From: Lacibacter sp. H375
Lineage (GTDB): Bacteria; Bacteroidota; Bacteroidia; Chitinophagales; Chitinophagaceae
DNA length: 64,000 nt
Direction of reading: 5' to 3'
NCBI RefSeq assembly: GCF_037892425.1
Contig: NZ_JBBKTT010000001.1
Location: 930,001 to 994,000, forward strand
Shown: piece after piece, positions 43,303 to 52,813 of the stretch
Position numbering within the stretch: position 1 is the stretch's first letter
Layout: each line of letters begins with the position of its first letter
The notes under the pieces: model-generated
What the model was told of the DNA's origin: nothing
The model's input: only the letters and a program-made list of their open reading frames with translations
Databases searched by the model: none
Made by a program: the position numbers and the translations under genes

Positions 43303-43965
43303 TTAATTATATGAGTGATTTTCAATTTCGGTTAAAACAAGATCAATGCGTTTGGCAAGTGTATCATAATCAGTATAACCTCTCGCAAGCAGATGGAATT
43401 TGGTTTCTGTGAGCTGTATCAATACCTGAGGAAAGCCGGTTACCTGCAATTGCTTACACAATTGAAATTCGTAATAAGCTTTCTCCTTGTATTCTTCTGA
43501 TTTCAGTTTTGTATAAAAATCATCTGCGTCAATATTATATTTTTCGAGGAGATGACGGTAAGCTTCTTTATCCGTCAGATCTCTTCCCTCATAGTGCAGA
43601 CTGTATTGCAGATCAGAAGCGAATTGTGCCTGTTGTTCAGAAAATAGTTCTTTGAAAATGGATAATGCAATGGCAGGTTTTTCAGATGAAGGAAACCAAT
43701 CACTTTCTTCAGGATTTTTGATATGCCAGAGATAATCTTCGCCAAACTTTATTCCGGTATGGTCCTCTACTGTTTTGTAAGCTTCTCTAATATAGCCAGC
43801 CGTTACACGAATGTGTACAGGTTGATCAGGCAAGATCATTCCACCGCTCAACACTTCGCAATGAAGTTTCTGCTTATATGCTTCGCTGATTTTTTTGATA
43901 ACAGGACTGAAACCGTAACACCAGCCGCAATACGCATCGTAACAATAAATCAAGATCGGTTGCAT
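43303..43965 (-). CDS. DsbA/FrnE-like thioredoxin-fold protein
   Basis: A 220-aa cytoplasmic protein with the active-site CxxC in 'YCYDAYCGWCYGFSPVI' (CGWC at about 13-16) and a long helical insert, ending with the cis-Pro loop 'LQVTGFPQVLIQL'. It has no signal peptide, unlike true DsbA, and fits the COG3531 'protein-disulfide isomerase' group. It may act in thiol redox or isomerase chemistry inside the cell. The PfkB gene lies 12 nt downstream. Confidence 0.88.
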   Translation of the reverse strand: MQPILIYCYDAYCGWCYGFSPVIKKISEAYKQKLHCEVLSGGMILPDQPVHIRVTAGYIREAYKTVEDHTGIKFGEDYLWHIKNPEESDWFPSSEKPAIALSIFKELFSEQQAQFASDLQYSLHYEGRDLTDKEAYRHLLEKYNIDADDFYTKLKSEEYKEKAYYEFQLCKQLQVTGFPQVLIQLTETKFHLLARGYTDYDTLAKRIDLVLTEIENHSYN

Positions 43966-44002
43966 GGCTCAAAGGTAAAATGTTCTGCAATATGAAATTT
44001 CA

Positions 44003-45262
44003 TCACCACAAAATCAGCCCTTGTTTTACCCGCAGGGAAATGTTATAGGCGTGCTCAAAATTTTCCAAAGGATTTTTTGACAGGATGAGAAAACTTGCTT
44101 CATAACCTTCCTGCAGTTTTGCAAATTTTCTGTTGGGGAAAATAGCAGCAGGCGTAACCTCGCACCACATCTTCAACAATTCGAGATTGCTGTAAATATT
44201 CAGATTGCGCAAATACTCGATTTCGGTTTGAGCTGTAAGATTGTAACTGTCGCAACCAACGGTTACGGGCACTTGATATTTCTTCAGCAACAACAGGTTT
44301 GCTTTTTGTACATTCATCTGCGCTTCACGTTGCTGATTACTCATTGGCTTTATTTCTGTTTGCAACAATGAATAAGTAGGATCAACATGCACACCTTTTC
44401 GTTTCATAGTCCGTGCAAGTTGTGATGTGAGTTTATAATAAATTTCGGTGTACCCATCTCTCCATCTAACCTGATAACCCGGCAAATGATTGATCTCATC
44501 TGCACCAGCTGCCAGTGCAACTTTCAAATCGCTTGGCGTTTCTGCATGTGCACTTACTCTTAAGCCTGCTGCATGTGCTTTTTTAGTAATCAACTTAGCC
44601 AGCTTTGGATCGATCCCTTTTTTGCCATTGAAAAGAGTATCATTTTTCCGCTGTTCATATTCTTCTGAAAAGATGAGATAGAATTTGATGAAGCCGGGTT
44701 TTTGTGAAAGAATGAACGGCCACTTCTTTTCCAGTTCTTCTTTTGAGTTGATGAGATAATATGCTTCGCCTTCAAAACTTTTGGAAGTCCAGCCGGGTAA
44801 TGCTTTTTTATAAGTTGTACCCAACATATAATTATACAACGTTGTTGGATGCCCACCATTTGCAGTAAGTCCACCATTGGCATAAATCACATCCACACTT
44901 CGTGGATGATTGATCTTGCTTTTGATCTTATTCGTTGCAAACGGAATACTGTTTGGATTTTTAATGTAGAAGATACCATCGGCGAGGTAACGTTCAATGA
45001 ACACATCAATATCCTGATCGGTTTCAGGTGAATGATTATGTGCTTCGCCAAAAGGAGGAATGATAAATTGTTGTTTGAGATCAACAACTGTATCAACAGC
45101 TGACGGTGCATTCTTTGTAAGAAGCCCGTTCACACTATAAAAATCAGTAACGATAAACTCTTTTCCATTGAACCATTGCCCGTTGATAAAGTGAATAGAT
45201 TTTACCTGCGCCACAAGGGCGATTTTAATAGAGATACAAACAATCAATAAGAAAAAACGCAT
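44003..45262 (-). CDS. exported amidohydrolase-family protein
   Basis: A 419-aa protein from the ATG at 45262; the frame extends one codon to a GTG. A signal peptide ends near VAQ-V. 'IPPFGEAHNHSPETD' supplies the first HxH metal pair; 'KAHAAGLRVSAHAETPSDLK' followed by 'VALAAGADEINHLPG' gives further ligands; 'VTVGCDSYN' gives the Asp. The C-terminus 'GYEASFLILSKNPLENFEHA' is the usual composite-domain ending. The substrate is unknown (peptidase- or imidazolonepropionase-like). It sits 10 nt after polA. Confidence 0.87.
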   Translation of the reverse strand: MRFFLLIVCISIKIALVAQVKSIHFINGQWFNGKEFIVTDFYSVNGLLTKNAPSAVDTVVDLKQQFIIPPFGEAHNHSPETDQDIDVFIERYLADGIFYIKNPNSIPFATNKIKSKINHPRSVDVIYANGGLTANGGHPTTLYNYMLGTTYKKALPGWTSKSFEGEAYYLINSKEELEKKWPFILSQKPGFIKFYLIFSEEYEQRKNDTLFNGKKGIDPKLAKLITKKAHAAGLRVSAHAETPSDLKVALAAGADEINHLPGYQVRWRDGYTEIYYKLTSQLARTMKRKGVHVDPTYSLLQTEIKPMSNQQREAQMNVQKANLLLLKKYQVPVTVGCDSYNLTAQTEIEYLRNLNIYSNLELLKMWCEVTPAAIFPNRKFAKLQEGYEASFLILSKNPLENFEHAYNISLRVKQGLILW

Positions 45263-45274
45263 CACCGTTTTTGT

Positions 45275-48196
45275 TTAATGTGCTTCTAACCAGTTATCAC
45301 CTGTTCCAGCTTCTGCAATTACCGGCACACCATGTGTAAGTGGCATGGCCGTTTGCATACAATCAATGATCAATGCTTTGATGTCCTCTGCTTCTTCTTT
45401 CAACACATCAAAGACCAATTCATCATGCACCTGCAGGATCATTTTACTTTTGAATGTACTCTTTTTTAATGCATCATGTGTTTTGATCATCGCCAATTTG
45501 ATCATATCAGCAGCTGTTCCCTGTATAGGCGAGTTGATGGCATTTCGTTCGGCATAGCCACGCACTGTAAAGTTGCTGGAATTGATATCACGCAACCAAC
45601 GTTTGCGGCCCATCAAGGTTTCTACATAACCATTTTCACGTGCAAAGTTCACGGTATCGTCCATGTACTTTTGAATACCTGCAAATTCCCGTTTGTAATT
45701 ATCAATAATCTCTTTTGCTTCGGTTCTGCTGATACCTAAATTATCTGCCAAGCCAAATGCACCTTGCCCATATATAATACCAAAGTTTACACTCTTTGCT
45801 TTATAACGCATCTCTTTGGTCACATCTTTCTCGTCGATCTTATACACTTTGGCTGCTGTGGCAGTATGAATGTCTTTTCCTTGTATAAATGCTTCGCACA
45901 TTGCAGGATCGCCACTGATAGCAGCAACAATACGTAATTCAATTTGTGAATAGTCGGCACTCACCAATACATGGTTGGCATCTCTTGGTACAAATGCTTT
46001 ACGTATTTCTCTTCCTCGTTCTGTGCGCACTGGGATATTCTGCAGGTTCGGATTGTTACTTGCCAAGCGACCGGTTACTGCGACTGCCTGTCCATACGTT
46101 GTATGTACACGACCTGTTTTTCGATTGATCAGTTGTGGTAATGCATCGACATAAGTTGATCTCAATTTCGTTAACTCACGGAAAGCAAGGATATCTTCTA
46201 CAATCGGACTTGTATGCGCCAGTTTCAGCAACACATCTTCACCTGTTGCATACTGGCCTGTTTTTGTTTTCTTCGCTTTGGGATCAAGCTTTAAATGATC
46301 GAACAACACTTCACCTAATTGTTTCGGCGAAGCAAGATTGAATTTCAAACCAGCTGAACTGTATACTCTCTGTTCAGCTTCTTTTGCTTCTTTATCGAGT
46401 TGTTTCGAATACTCATTTAAAAAATCAACGTCAACACGTATTCCTTCAAACTCCATATCAGTGAGCACTTTCACCAATGGATTTTCCACTTCATAGAACA
46501 CACGTTCTACTTCTTTTTCTTTCAACAATGGAAACAACGAATGTTTTAATTGTAATGTGATGTCGGCATCCTCTGCTGCATAATCAGTGATCTTCTCTAA
46601 TTCTACATCACGCATTGTTCCTTGCTGTTTGGAAGTTGAGTTCTTTGGAACTTTTTTTCCAATCAGTTCCTCAATATGCACCGGCTCGTAACCAAGAAAC
46701 TGTGCACTCAACTCATCCATGCTTCGTTTGCCATCGGGCTCTACTACATAATGCGCCAGCATGGTATCAAACAAGGGTCCTTTCAACTCAACATCATACC
46801 ACTTCAACACCAACAGATCGTATTTGATGTTCTGACCGATCCATGTTTTACTCTCATCATCAAACAACGGCTTGAAGATGGACAACACTTTTTTTGTTTC
46901 AGTTTGATCAACAGGACATGGAACATACCATGCTTTGTGGGGTTGATAAGAAAAACTCATTCCCACAATTTCACAATCATTCGCATCGATGCCTGTTGTT
47001 TCTGTGTCAAAACAAATTTCTTTTTGCGTTGCTAATTCAGCAACGAGTTCTTTCATTGCTGCTTCTGTTGTTACGGCAATATATTCATGCTCTGTGTTAT
47101 GGATATTTTTTGAAGCGCCAAGATCCAACACAGCAGCACCCTCTTCCTGTTCTGCAGTTCCTTCGGCTTCTGTTGCATCAGTTGAAGCAAAGATTTCTGT
47201 TTGAGCAGATTTTGATGGTGCTTTCTTTTCCTTCCGCACTTCACCCATTGTTGTATCGATCACGTTACCGAAAAGATCTTTCTGCACACCAACAGGTGCC
47301 GTACTAAATGCGTTGAAGTCGTCACCTAAAATCCGTTTACCAATTGTTTTAAATTCCAGTTCAGCAAACACTGCCGCTAATTCTTCTTTGTTCCATTCTT
47401 TCAAACGAAAATCTTCTTCATGAAATTCAACAGGTACATTGGTAATAATGGTGGCAAGTTTTTTACTCATGACGGCAAGATCTTTTCCTGCGGCAACTTT
47501 CTCGCCCATCTTTCCTTTAATGTTAGCAGCATTGGCCAACACATTTTCTAATGTTTCGTACTCTGCCAACAGTTTGGCTGCGGTTTTTTCGCCCACGCCT
47601 GGTATACCGGGAATGTTATCAACCGAATCACCCATCATACCAAGTATATCAATTACCTGGCTTACATTTTTAATTCCCCATTTGGCACAAACTTCTTCTG
47701 GCCCCAGAATCTCAACATCACCACCTTGGTATGCAGGTTTATAAATTTTTACTTTGTCGGTTACAAGTTGACCATAATCTTTATCTGGTGTAACCATAAA
47801 TACTTCGTAACCGGCAGCTTCACCCAGTTTACTTAATGTGCCAATCACATCATCAGCTTCATAACCATCGCTTTCAATTACAGGAATATTAAATCCTTTA
47901 ATGATGCGCTTAATATCGGGAATAGCCAGCAACAGATCTTCAGGAGCTTCCTGGCGATTGGCTTTGTATTCTGCAAAATCGGTATGACGTTCAGTTGGCG
48001 CAGCCGTATCAAAACAAACCGCCATATGTGAAGGCTTTTGCTTTGTAATAAGTTCGATCAATGCATTGGTAAAACCAAACTGTGCATTGGTATTTTTTCC
48101 TTTGGATGTATTACGTGGACTGCGAATAAGTGCATAGTATGCACGGAAGATGAGTGCAAACGCATCGAGCAGAAAAACTTTTTTATCATTGGCCAT
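45275..48196 (-). CDS. polA: DNA polymerase I
   Basis: A 973-aa three-domain enzyme. The 5' nuclease occupies 1-290 ('FLLDAFALIFRAYY', 'YEADDVIGTLS', 'GDSVDNIPGIPGVGEKTA'). An acidic Ala/Glu-rich linker (about 315-365) is longer than in E. coli. The 3'-5' exonuclease has an intact DTET at 397-400. The polymerase shows motif A 'VSADYSQIELRIVAAISGD', the O helix 'YKAKSVNFGIIYGQGAFGLA' and motif C 'QVHDELVFDV'. It repairs DNA and removes Okazaki primers. It retains proofreading residues. Confidence 0.97.
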   Translation of the reverse strand: MANDKKVFLLDAFALIFRAYYALIRSPRNTSKGKNTNAQFGFTNALIELITKQKPSHMAVCFDTAAPTERHTDFAEYKANRQEAPEDLLLAIPDIKRIIKGFNIPVIESDGYEADDVIGTLSKLGEAAGYEVFMVTPDKDYGQLVTDKVKIYKPAYQGGDVEILGPEEVCAKWGIKNVSQVIDILGMMGDSVDNIPGIPGVGEKTAAKLLAEYETLENVLANAANIKGKMGEKVAAGKDLAVMSKKLATIITNVPVEFHEEDFRLKEWNKEELAAVFAELEFKTIGKRILGDDFNAFSTAPVGVQKDLFGNVIDTTMGEVRKEKKAPSKSAQTEIFASTDATEAEGTAEQEEGAAVLDLGASKNIHNTEHEYIAVTTEAAMKELVAELATQKEICFDTETTGIDANDCEIVGMSFSYQPHKAWYVPCPVDQTETKKVLSIFKPLFDDESKTWIGQNIKYDLLVLKWYDVELKGPLFDTMLAHYVVEPDGKRSMDELSAQFLGYEPVHIEELIGKKVPKNSTSKQQGTMRDVELEKITDYAAEDADITLQLKHSLFPLLKEKEVERVFYEVENPLVKVLTDMEFEGIRVDVDFLNEYSKQLDKEAKEAEQRVYSSAGLKFNLASPKQLGEVLFDHLKLDPKAKKTKTGQYATGEDVLLKLAHTSPIVEDILAFRELTKLRSTYVDALPQLINRKTGRVHTTYGQAVAVTGRLASNNPNLQNIPVRTERGREIRKAFVPRDANHVLVSADYSQIELRIVAAISGDPAMCEAFIQGKDIHTATAAKVYKIDEKDVTKEMRYKAKSVNFGIIYGQGAFGLADNLGISRTEAKEIIDNYKREFAGIQKYMDDTVNFARENGYVETLMGRKRWLRDINSSNFTVRGYAERNAINSPIQGTAADMIKLAMIKTHDALKKSTFKSKMILQVHDELVFDVLKEEAEDIKALIIDCMQTAMPLTHGVPVIAEAGTGDNWLEAH

Positions 48197-48291
48197 GCCG
48201 CTAAGTTAGCATCCTTGCCAAAGAGAAAAAGAGAAATTTTTATAAACGAGAAAAGCCCCGTTTTATAACGTGGTTTTTTTGTAAGCAAAAT

Positions 48292-48320
48292 AAAAACAGG
48301 AGGTGGTGGAAACCACCTCC
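48292..48320 (-). terminator. rho-independent terminator
   Basis: Perfect 9-bp stem GGAGGTGGT/ACCACCTCC (48299-48307, 48312-48320) with a GGAA loop; read leftwards a run of T follows. It ends transcription of the 65-aa gene before polA. Confidence 0.75.
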
Positions 48321-48436
48321 GCAAAACTTACATTATGAGAAAATTCAACACCGGCAGCAAATAAAAATATAGGGTACGGATCGCCGGTTCGTTGACTGCT
48401 TAACGAAATAGTTGATGCACAATATGTATTGTGAAA

Positions 48437-48634
48437 TTATTTGCCGCTATTTTCAGCGAGCTCATTCTCTAAAGGCTTTGCTTCCTTAGATTGTTTTTGA
48501 GCTGTTTGCTGTTTTGCAACTTCAGATTTGCCTGCAACGACACGTGCCAAGAAAGAATCTTCCTTGTAAAATACGTTCAAATAAATAGCGAAGAGGAAAA
48601 ATACGAATGAGAAGAAACGCAATGGCTTTTTCAT
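48437..48634 (-). CDS. small single-helix membrane protein, 65 aa
   Basis: From the ATG at 48634: 'MKKPLRFFSFVFFLFAIYLN' is a membrane anchor or uncleaved signal, followed by a Lys/Glu/Gln-rich tail ('KQQTAQKQSKEAKPLENELA'). Not recognised. It has its own terminator and starts about 160 nt after the parA stop. The clean signal-like start supports reality. Confidence 0.55.
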   Translation of the reverse strand: MKKPLRFFSFVFFLFAIYLNVFYKEDSFLARVVAGKSEVAKQQTAQKQSKEAKPLENELAENSGK

Positions 48635-48795
48635 GACATTTGGATTTAGTTTTTTCAAAAGAATTGGACAGTTCAAATGTAGAAACAGATTCTGACTTAT
48701 GCAACAGTTGGAAATCTATTTTCGAAAATTCAGTGTTAGTACTTAAAGCCGATTTGGTAAATTTACGGTCGGCTGAAATCCGCTACTGTATTGAG

Positions 48796-49536
48796 TTACA
48801 GCACTCCTTCCTTGATCTCTTCCCACAAATCCCGATAGCATTGGGCAGCGTAACTGCTGCGTGCAAATTCTTCTAACGGAGCTTTGTGTACACCCATTTT
48901 TTCTACATCACTTAAATAAGGAATATAGTTTTCGAAGAAACGTTTGTCTTTGTATAATTCTTCCATCACTTCGTTGTGCATGTTGCGACGCAGATCGGTC
49001 ATGGTGAAGAAGCAGGTCATTTTTTTCTGATCGATATTCTTCTCTTTAAAATAATCTTTCACCATGTGATAGGTGCGAACAGAAAGTGTTGTTGGTATGA
49101 TGGGCATCAACACAATATCTGATGCATTAAAAATATTTTCTGCTAATGAACTTAAACCGGGAGGACAATCAATAAAGATGAAATCATATTCACTCTTCAA
49201 TTGCTTTAAGATAGTTGCCAAACGTTTTTTTGATGCCTGCATTTCATCGATCATTACATCATGTGCTTTTGCAGTTATATCGGCAGGAATAATATCGAGG
49301 TTTTCATATTCAGTTGCCATGATGCTGTCAGCCAGTTCTGCATCTTTTCCAACCACGTCTTTCATCACCACTTTTTGTTTCGGTTTTACTTTGTAGTAAA
49401 ACGAAGTGGCACCCTGCGGATCAATATCCCACAGCAAGGTTTTGTAACCGTCTTTGGCTGCGAGGTAAGCAAAGTTTACACAACTGGCAGTTTTGCCAAC
49501 ACCCCCTTTGAGGTTGAATAAAGCAAATGTGAACAT
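48796..49536 (-). CDS. orphan ParA-family ATPase
   Basis: A 246-aa deviant-Walker ATPase: 'FNLKGGVGKTASCVNF' (residues 7-22, with signature Lys10), 'LWDIDPQGATSFYY' and 'FIFIDCPPGLSSLAENIFNA'. The full MinD/ParA core is present, but there is no ParB gene or parS-like site next to it. It is therefore more likely to position another cargo than to segregate the chromosome. It stands alone between uvrB and a small membrane protein on the same strand. Confidence 0.88.
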   Translation of the reverse strand: MFTFALFNLKGGVGKTASCVNFAYLAAKDGYKTLLWDIDPQGATSFYYKVKPKQKVVMKDVVGKDAELADSIMATEYENLDIIPADITAKAHDVMIDEMQASKKRLATILKQLKSEYDFIFIDCPPGLSSLAENIFNASDIVLMPIIPTTLSVRTYHMVKDYFKEKNIDQKKMTCFFTMTDLRRNMHNEVMEELYKDKRFFENYIPYLSDVEKMGVHKAPLEEFARSSYAAQCYRDLWEEIKEGVL

Positions 49537-49624
49537 GGCATTTTTTTTGAAAGAGCTTCAAGTTAAGAAAAGACGGGGAGATTTTCATAAACCTTAACCG
49601 TAGACGCCGTTTGCGGCCTCAATG

Positions 49625-51661
49625 CTATTTCTTCATCGCCTCAAGTTCCTTTTGCAGCCTGAACATTTCATCCCGTAAACGTGCTGCTTCCATAAAATCA
49701 AGATCACGGGCTGCTTTTTCCATTGTTTTCTTCGTCCGGGCAATCGCTTTTTCCATTTGCGGAATGGTTTGATACACTTCCTGGTCTTCAGCCGCTTCTA
49801 CCAACTCGCCGTCTGGTGCAAGTGCATATGATTTTGCAGGATCGTATCCTTTGATATCAAGCACTGCTGTTTGCCCCATTACCTGTTCAATGCTTTTCTT
49901 GATGGTGCGTGGTGTAATACCGTGTTCAATATTGTATTGGATCTGCTTTTCTCTTCTTCTGCTGGTTTCTTCAATGGTGCGGCGCATACTTTCTGTCATC
50001 TTATCAGCATAGAAGATAACGAGGCCATCTACATTACGTGCAGCACGACCGGCGGTTTGCGTTAAACTTTTTTCATTACGTAGAAAGCCTTCCTTATCTG
50101 CATCAAGAATGGCAACCAGTGATACTTCTGGTAAATCAAGTCCTTCACGCAAAAGGTTTACACCAACTAACACATCAATAACACCCAATCGCAGATCACG
50201 CAAAATTTCAATACGTTCTAACGTGTCAACTTCACTATGGATATATTTTGATTTGATGTTGATCCGCTTCAGGTATTTGTCCATCTCTTCAGCCATGCGC
50301 TTGGTTAAAGTTGTAACCAATACACGATCGCCTTTTTTCACACGTTTATCAATTTCATCCAGCAGATCGTCGATCTGGTTTACACTTGGGCGGATTTCAA
50401 TGGGCGGATCCAGCAAACCTGTTGGACGAACAACCTGTTCCACCACCACACCACCGGTTTTCTCCAATTCATAATCATCCGGTGTTGCACTCACAAACAC
50501 AACCTGGTTAAGCAAACTTTCAAACTCATGAAAATTCTGCGGACGGTTATCCATTGCACTCGGCAAACGGAAACCATAATCAACCAATACCAATTTTCTG
50601 CTTCTGTCGCCACCATACATACCACTCACCTGCGGAATGGTTTGATGACTTTCATCGATCACCATTAAATAATCCTTCGGGAAATAATCCAATAAACAGA
50701 ACGGTCTTGTACCCGGTGTGCGCCTGTCAAAAAACCGTGAATAGTTTTCAATGCCATTGCAATAACCCAGTTCACGGATCATTTCCAGATCATAATCGGT
50801 CCGTTCTTTCAATCGTTGCGCTTCAATGTATTTGCCTTCACGTTTGAAGTACTCTACCTGTGCAGCCGCCTCGTCCTGTATCTCATAAATGATCTGCTGC
50901 ATCTGATCTTTTGGTGCAATGTATAAGTTGGCGGGGAAGATGGCAGCGTTGTCCACTTTACCAATACGTTTGCCGGATTTGGTATCGATGGTTTCGATCT
51001 CTTCAATTTCATCACCAAAAAAACTGATGCGGTAACCAAAATCAACATAAGGAAGATTAATATCAACCGTATCACCTTTTACACGAAATGTTCCTCTTGT
51101 AAAATCACCTTGTGTACGGTTGTATAAACTATTTACCAATGAATGTAAAAAGCCTTGTCTTGAAAGTGTTTGTTTCTTTTGAATACGGATGATGCCATTT
51201 TCAAAATCAACCGGGTTACCCATACCATAAATGCAACTCACACTCGCCACCACAATAATATCTCTACGTCCGCTTAACAATTCACTGGTAGCTTGCAAAC
51301 GCAGTTTGTCAAGCTCTTCGTTAATGCTGAGATCTTTTTCAATGTAGGTGCCGCTCACCGGCATGTATGCCTCGGGTTGATAGTAATCGTAATAGCTCAC
51401 GAAATAACCTACTGCATTATCAGGAAAGAATTGTTTGAACTCTCCATACAATTGCGCCACCAATGTTTTGTTATGCGTAAGCACAAGTGTTGGCCTTTGC
51501 ACGTTTTGAATAACGTTGGCCATGGTGAATGTTTTACCACTGCCGGTTACGCCAAGCAGTGTTTGGAATTTCTCTCCGTTTAAAATTCCTTCGGTAAGCT
51601 GTTGAATCGCCTGCGGCTGATCGCCTGAAGGAGAATAAGGTGAATGAAGTTGAAAAGGCAT
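49625..51661 (-). CDS. uvrB: excinuclease ABC subunit B
   Basis: A 678-aa protein from the ATG at 51661; a TTG lies two codons upstream within the promoter box. Walker A 'LLGVTGSGKTFTMANVI', the beta-hairpin region 'FVSYYDYYQPEAYMPVSGTY', 'LMVIDESHQTIPQVSGMYGG', helicase motifs V/VI 'VSLVAILDADKEGFLRNEKS' and 'QTAGRAARN', and a C-terminal UVR motif for UvrC binding ('LDFMEAARLRDEMFRLQKEL'). It verifies lesions in nucleotide excision repair. uvrA and uvrC are not in the window. Confidence 0.97.
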   Translation of the reverse strand: MPFQLHSPYSPSGDQPQAIQQLTEGILNGEKFQTLLGVTGSGKTFTMANVIQNVQRPTLVLTHNKTLVAQLYGEFKQFFPDNAVGYFVSYYDYYQPEAYMPVSGTYIEKDLSINEELDKLRLQATSELLSGRRDIIVVASVSCIYGMGNPVDFENGIIRIQKKQTLSRQGFLHSLVNSLYNRTQGDFTRGTFRVKGDTVDINLPYVDFGYRISFFGDEIEEIETIDTKSGKRIGKVDNAAIFPANLYIAPKDQMQQIIYEIQDEAAAQVEYFKREGKYIEAQRLKERTDYDLEMIRELGYCNGIENYSRFFDRRTPGTRPFCLLDYFPKDYLMVIDESHQTIPQVSGMYGGDRSRKLVLVDYGFRLPSAMDNRPQNFHEFESLLNQVVFVSATPDDYELEKTGGVVVEQVVRPTGLLDPPIEIRPSVNQIDDLLDEIDKRVKKGDRVLVTTLTKRMAEEMDKYLKRINIKSKYIHSEVDTLERIEILRDLRLGVIDVLVGVNLLREGLDLPEVSLVAILDADKEGFLRNEKSLTQTAGRAARNVDGLVIFYADKMTESMRRTIEETSRRREKQIQYNIEHGITPRTIKKSIEQVMGQTAVLDIKGYDPAKSYALAPDGELVEAAEDQEVYQTIPQMEKAIARTKKTMEKAARDLDFMEAARLRDEMFRLQKELEAMKK

Positions 51662-51664
51662 CTG

Positions 51665-51672
51665 CAAATTTA
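51665..51672 (-). promoter_or_regulatory. -7 box for uvrB
   Basis: TAAATTTG read leftwards fits TAnnTTTG and ends 3 nt before the ATG at 51661. No good -33 element is found 19-21 nt upstream. Predicted transcripts would start at or next to the start codon. Confidence 0.4.
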
Positions 51673-51724
51673 GTGACTGTTAGGTTCATTTGTTGGTTGA
51701 CATCATGTTTGCAAATCACTCAAA

Positions 51725-51748
51725 TAAAAAACCGGCTTTCGCCGGTTC
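51725..51748 (-). terminator. rho-independent terminator after the Spy-like gene
   Basis: Stem AACCGGC/GCCGGTT (51730-51736, 51741-51747) with a TTTC loop; read leftwards it is followed by TTTTTA. It lies just after the stop at 51753. Confidence 0.8.
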
Positions 51749-51752
51749 ACAA

Positions 51753-52148
51753 TTAATTGTTATTTCCTCCGCCTTGTCCACCGGGGCCGCCGCCACCGTT
51801 ACGTCTCTTTTGCATTTCTTCCTGCATTTCTTTTTGCTTTGCTTTCAACTTCTCTTTTTGCTCTGCGTTCAGTAATGCGTCGATCTGCTCACTGTATTTT
51901 TTGCGGATTTCCATCATTTGCTCACGCTGTTGCTCACGGCTCAGCGAACTGTTGTTACGCACTGCTTCAGCTTCTGTACGTTGCTTTTCCTGAATGGCTT
52001 TTACTTTTTCCTGCTGGTCTTTGGTCAGGTTCAGATCCTTGTACATATCTACACGGGGGCCTCTGCCTCTTGAAGTATCGGCTGGCGGCTGCGCCTGTGC
52101 CATTGCACCCACACAGATGAAAAGGAATAAAAATTGGAGTACTTTCAT
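51753..52148 (-). CDS. Spy/CpxP-like periplasmic helical protein
   Basis: A 131-aa protein with signal peptide (cleavage near AQA-Q). The mature part has 'YKDLNLTKDQQEKVKAIQEK' and a long charged helix ('REQQREQMMEIRKKYSEQID', 'LNAEQKEKLKAKQKEMQEEM'), the LTxxQ-type layout of Spy/CpxP proteins, with a Gly/Asn-rich tail. Relatives are periplasmic chaperones or stress sensors. It has its own terminator. Confidence 0.8.
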   Translation of the reverse strand: MKVLQFLFLFICVGAMAQAQPPADTSRGRGPRVDMYKDLNLTKDQQEKVKAIQEKQRTEAEAVRNNSSLSREQQREQMMEIRKKYSEQIDALLNAEQKEKLKAKQKEMQEEMQKRRNGGGGPGGQGGGNNN

Positions 52149-52226
52149 TGTAATAAAATTTAGTTTGAACAGGATTAGACGGCAGGTCTCAAAAAAGTTT
52201 ACGCCGTTTGTAAAAAAAAAATCTGA

Positions 52227-52811
52227 ATGAATTATCTAGCTCATGCTTACCTATCGTTTCACCAGCCCGAGTTACTCGTGGGTAATATGATCAGCGATTA
52301 TGTGAAAGGCAAGAAGAAATTTGACTATTCGCCGGGTATACAACAAGGCATCGAACTGCATCGTATCATCGATTCGTTTACTGATGATCATGCAGCAACA
52401 AAAGAAGCAAAAGAAATTTTCAGACCGCATTACCGACTATATGCAGGTGCTTTTGTAGATGTGGTATATGACCATTATCTCGCTACTGATCCATTGATCT
52501 TTAATCATGATTCGCTTGAACAGTTTGCAACTGATACCTACACGATGCTTGAACCTTATACTGCTGTTTTCCCGGAACGGTTTGCAAGCATGTTCCCTTT
52601 TATGAAAACACAGAACTGGCTTTATAACTATAGTAATAAATGGGGAATTGAAAACAGCTTACACGGGGTAGTGCGGCGTGCAACTTATTTAACTGAAAGT
52701 GCAACGGCCTTCGCTTTGTTTGAAGAACATGATGCAACGCTGAGGCAATGTTACCAGGCCTTCTTTCCTGAAATGATAGCGGTGGTAAAGAACTGGATAA
52801 CGGAAAGATAA
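52227..52811 (+). CDS. ACP phosphodiesterase (AcpH)-like protein
   Basis: A 194-aa all-helical protein with 'MNYLAHAYLSFHQPELLVGN', 'MISDYVKGK', 'GIQQGIELHRIIDSFTDDHA' and 'FVDVVYDHYLA', the HD-like AcpH family (COG3124). E. coli AcpH removes the phosphopantetheine arm of acyl carrier protein; many relatives are unverified. It is divergent from the Spy-like gene and converges on the CoA-transferase with a palindrome between. Confidence 0.87.
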   Translation: MNYLAHAYLSFHQPELLVGNMISDYVKGKKKFDYSPGIQQGIELHRIIDSFTDDHAATKEAKEIFRPHYRLYAGAFVDVVYDHYLATDPLIFNHDSLEQFATDTYTMLEPYTAVFPERFASMFPFMKTQNWLYNYSNKWGIENSLHGVVRRATYLTESATAFALFEEHDATLRQCYQAFFPEMIAVVKNWITER

Positions 52812-52813
52812 AT

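Noticed and set aside
46676-47307. Long plus-strand frames inside polA
   Set aside because: Shadow frames; polA motifs on the minus strand are uninterrupted.
48255-48285. Plus-strand terminator-like hairpin CCCCGTT..AACGTGG followed by T run upstream of polA
   Set aside because: There is no plus-strand gene before it, the stem has a mismatch and the site lies in the polA promoter region; likely chance.
48796-49536. Chromosome partition locus (parAB) or plasmid origin
   Set aside because: No ParB, parS-like palindromes or replication initiator next to the ParA gene.
51757-52230. Plus-strand frames opposite the Spy-like gene
   Set aside because: Composition is Cys/Ser/Phe-rich, mirror of the Glu/Lys/Gln-rich helix on the other strand.
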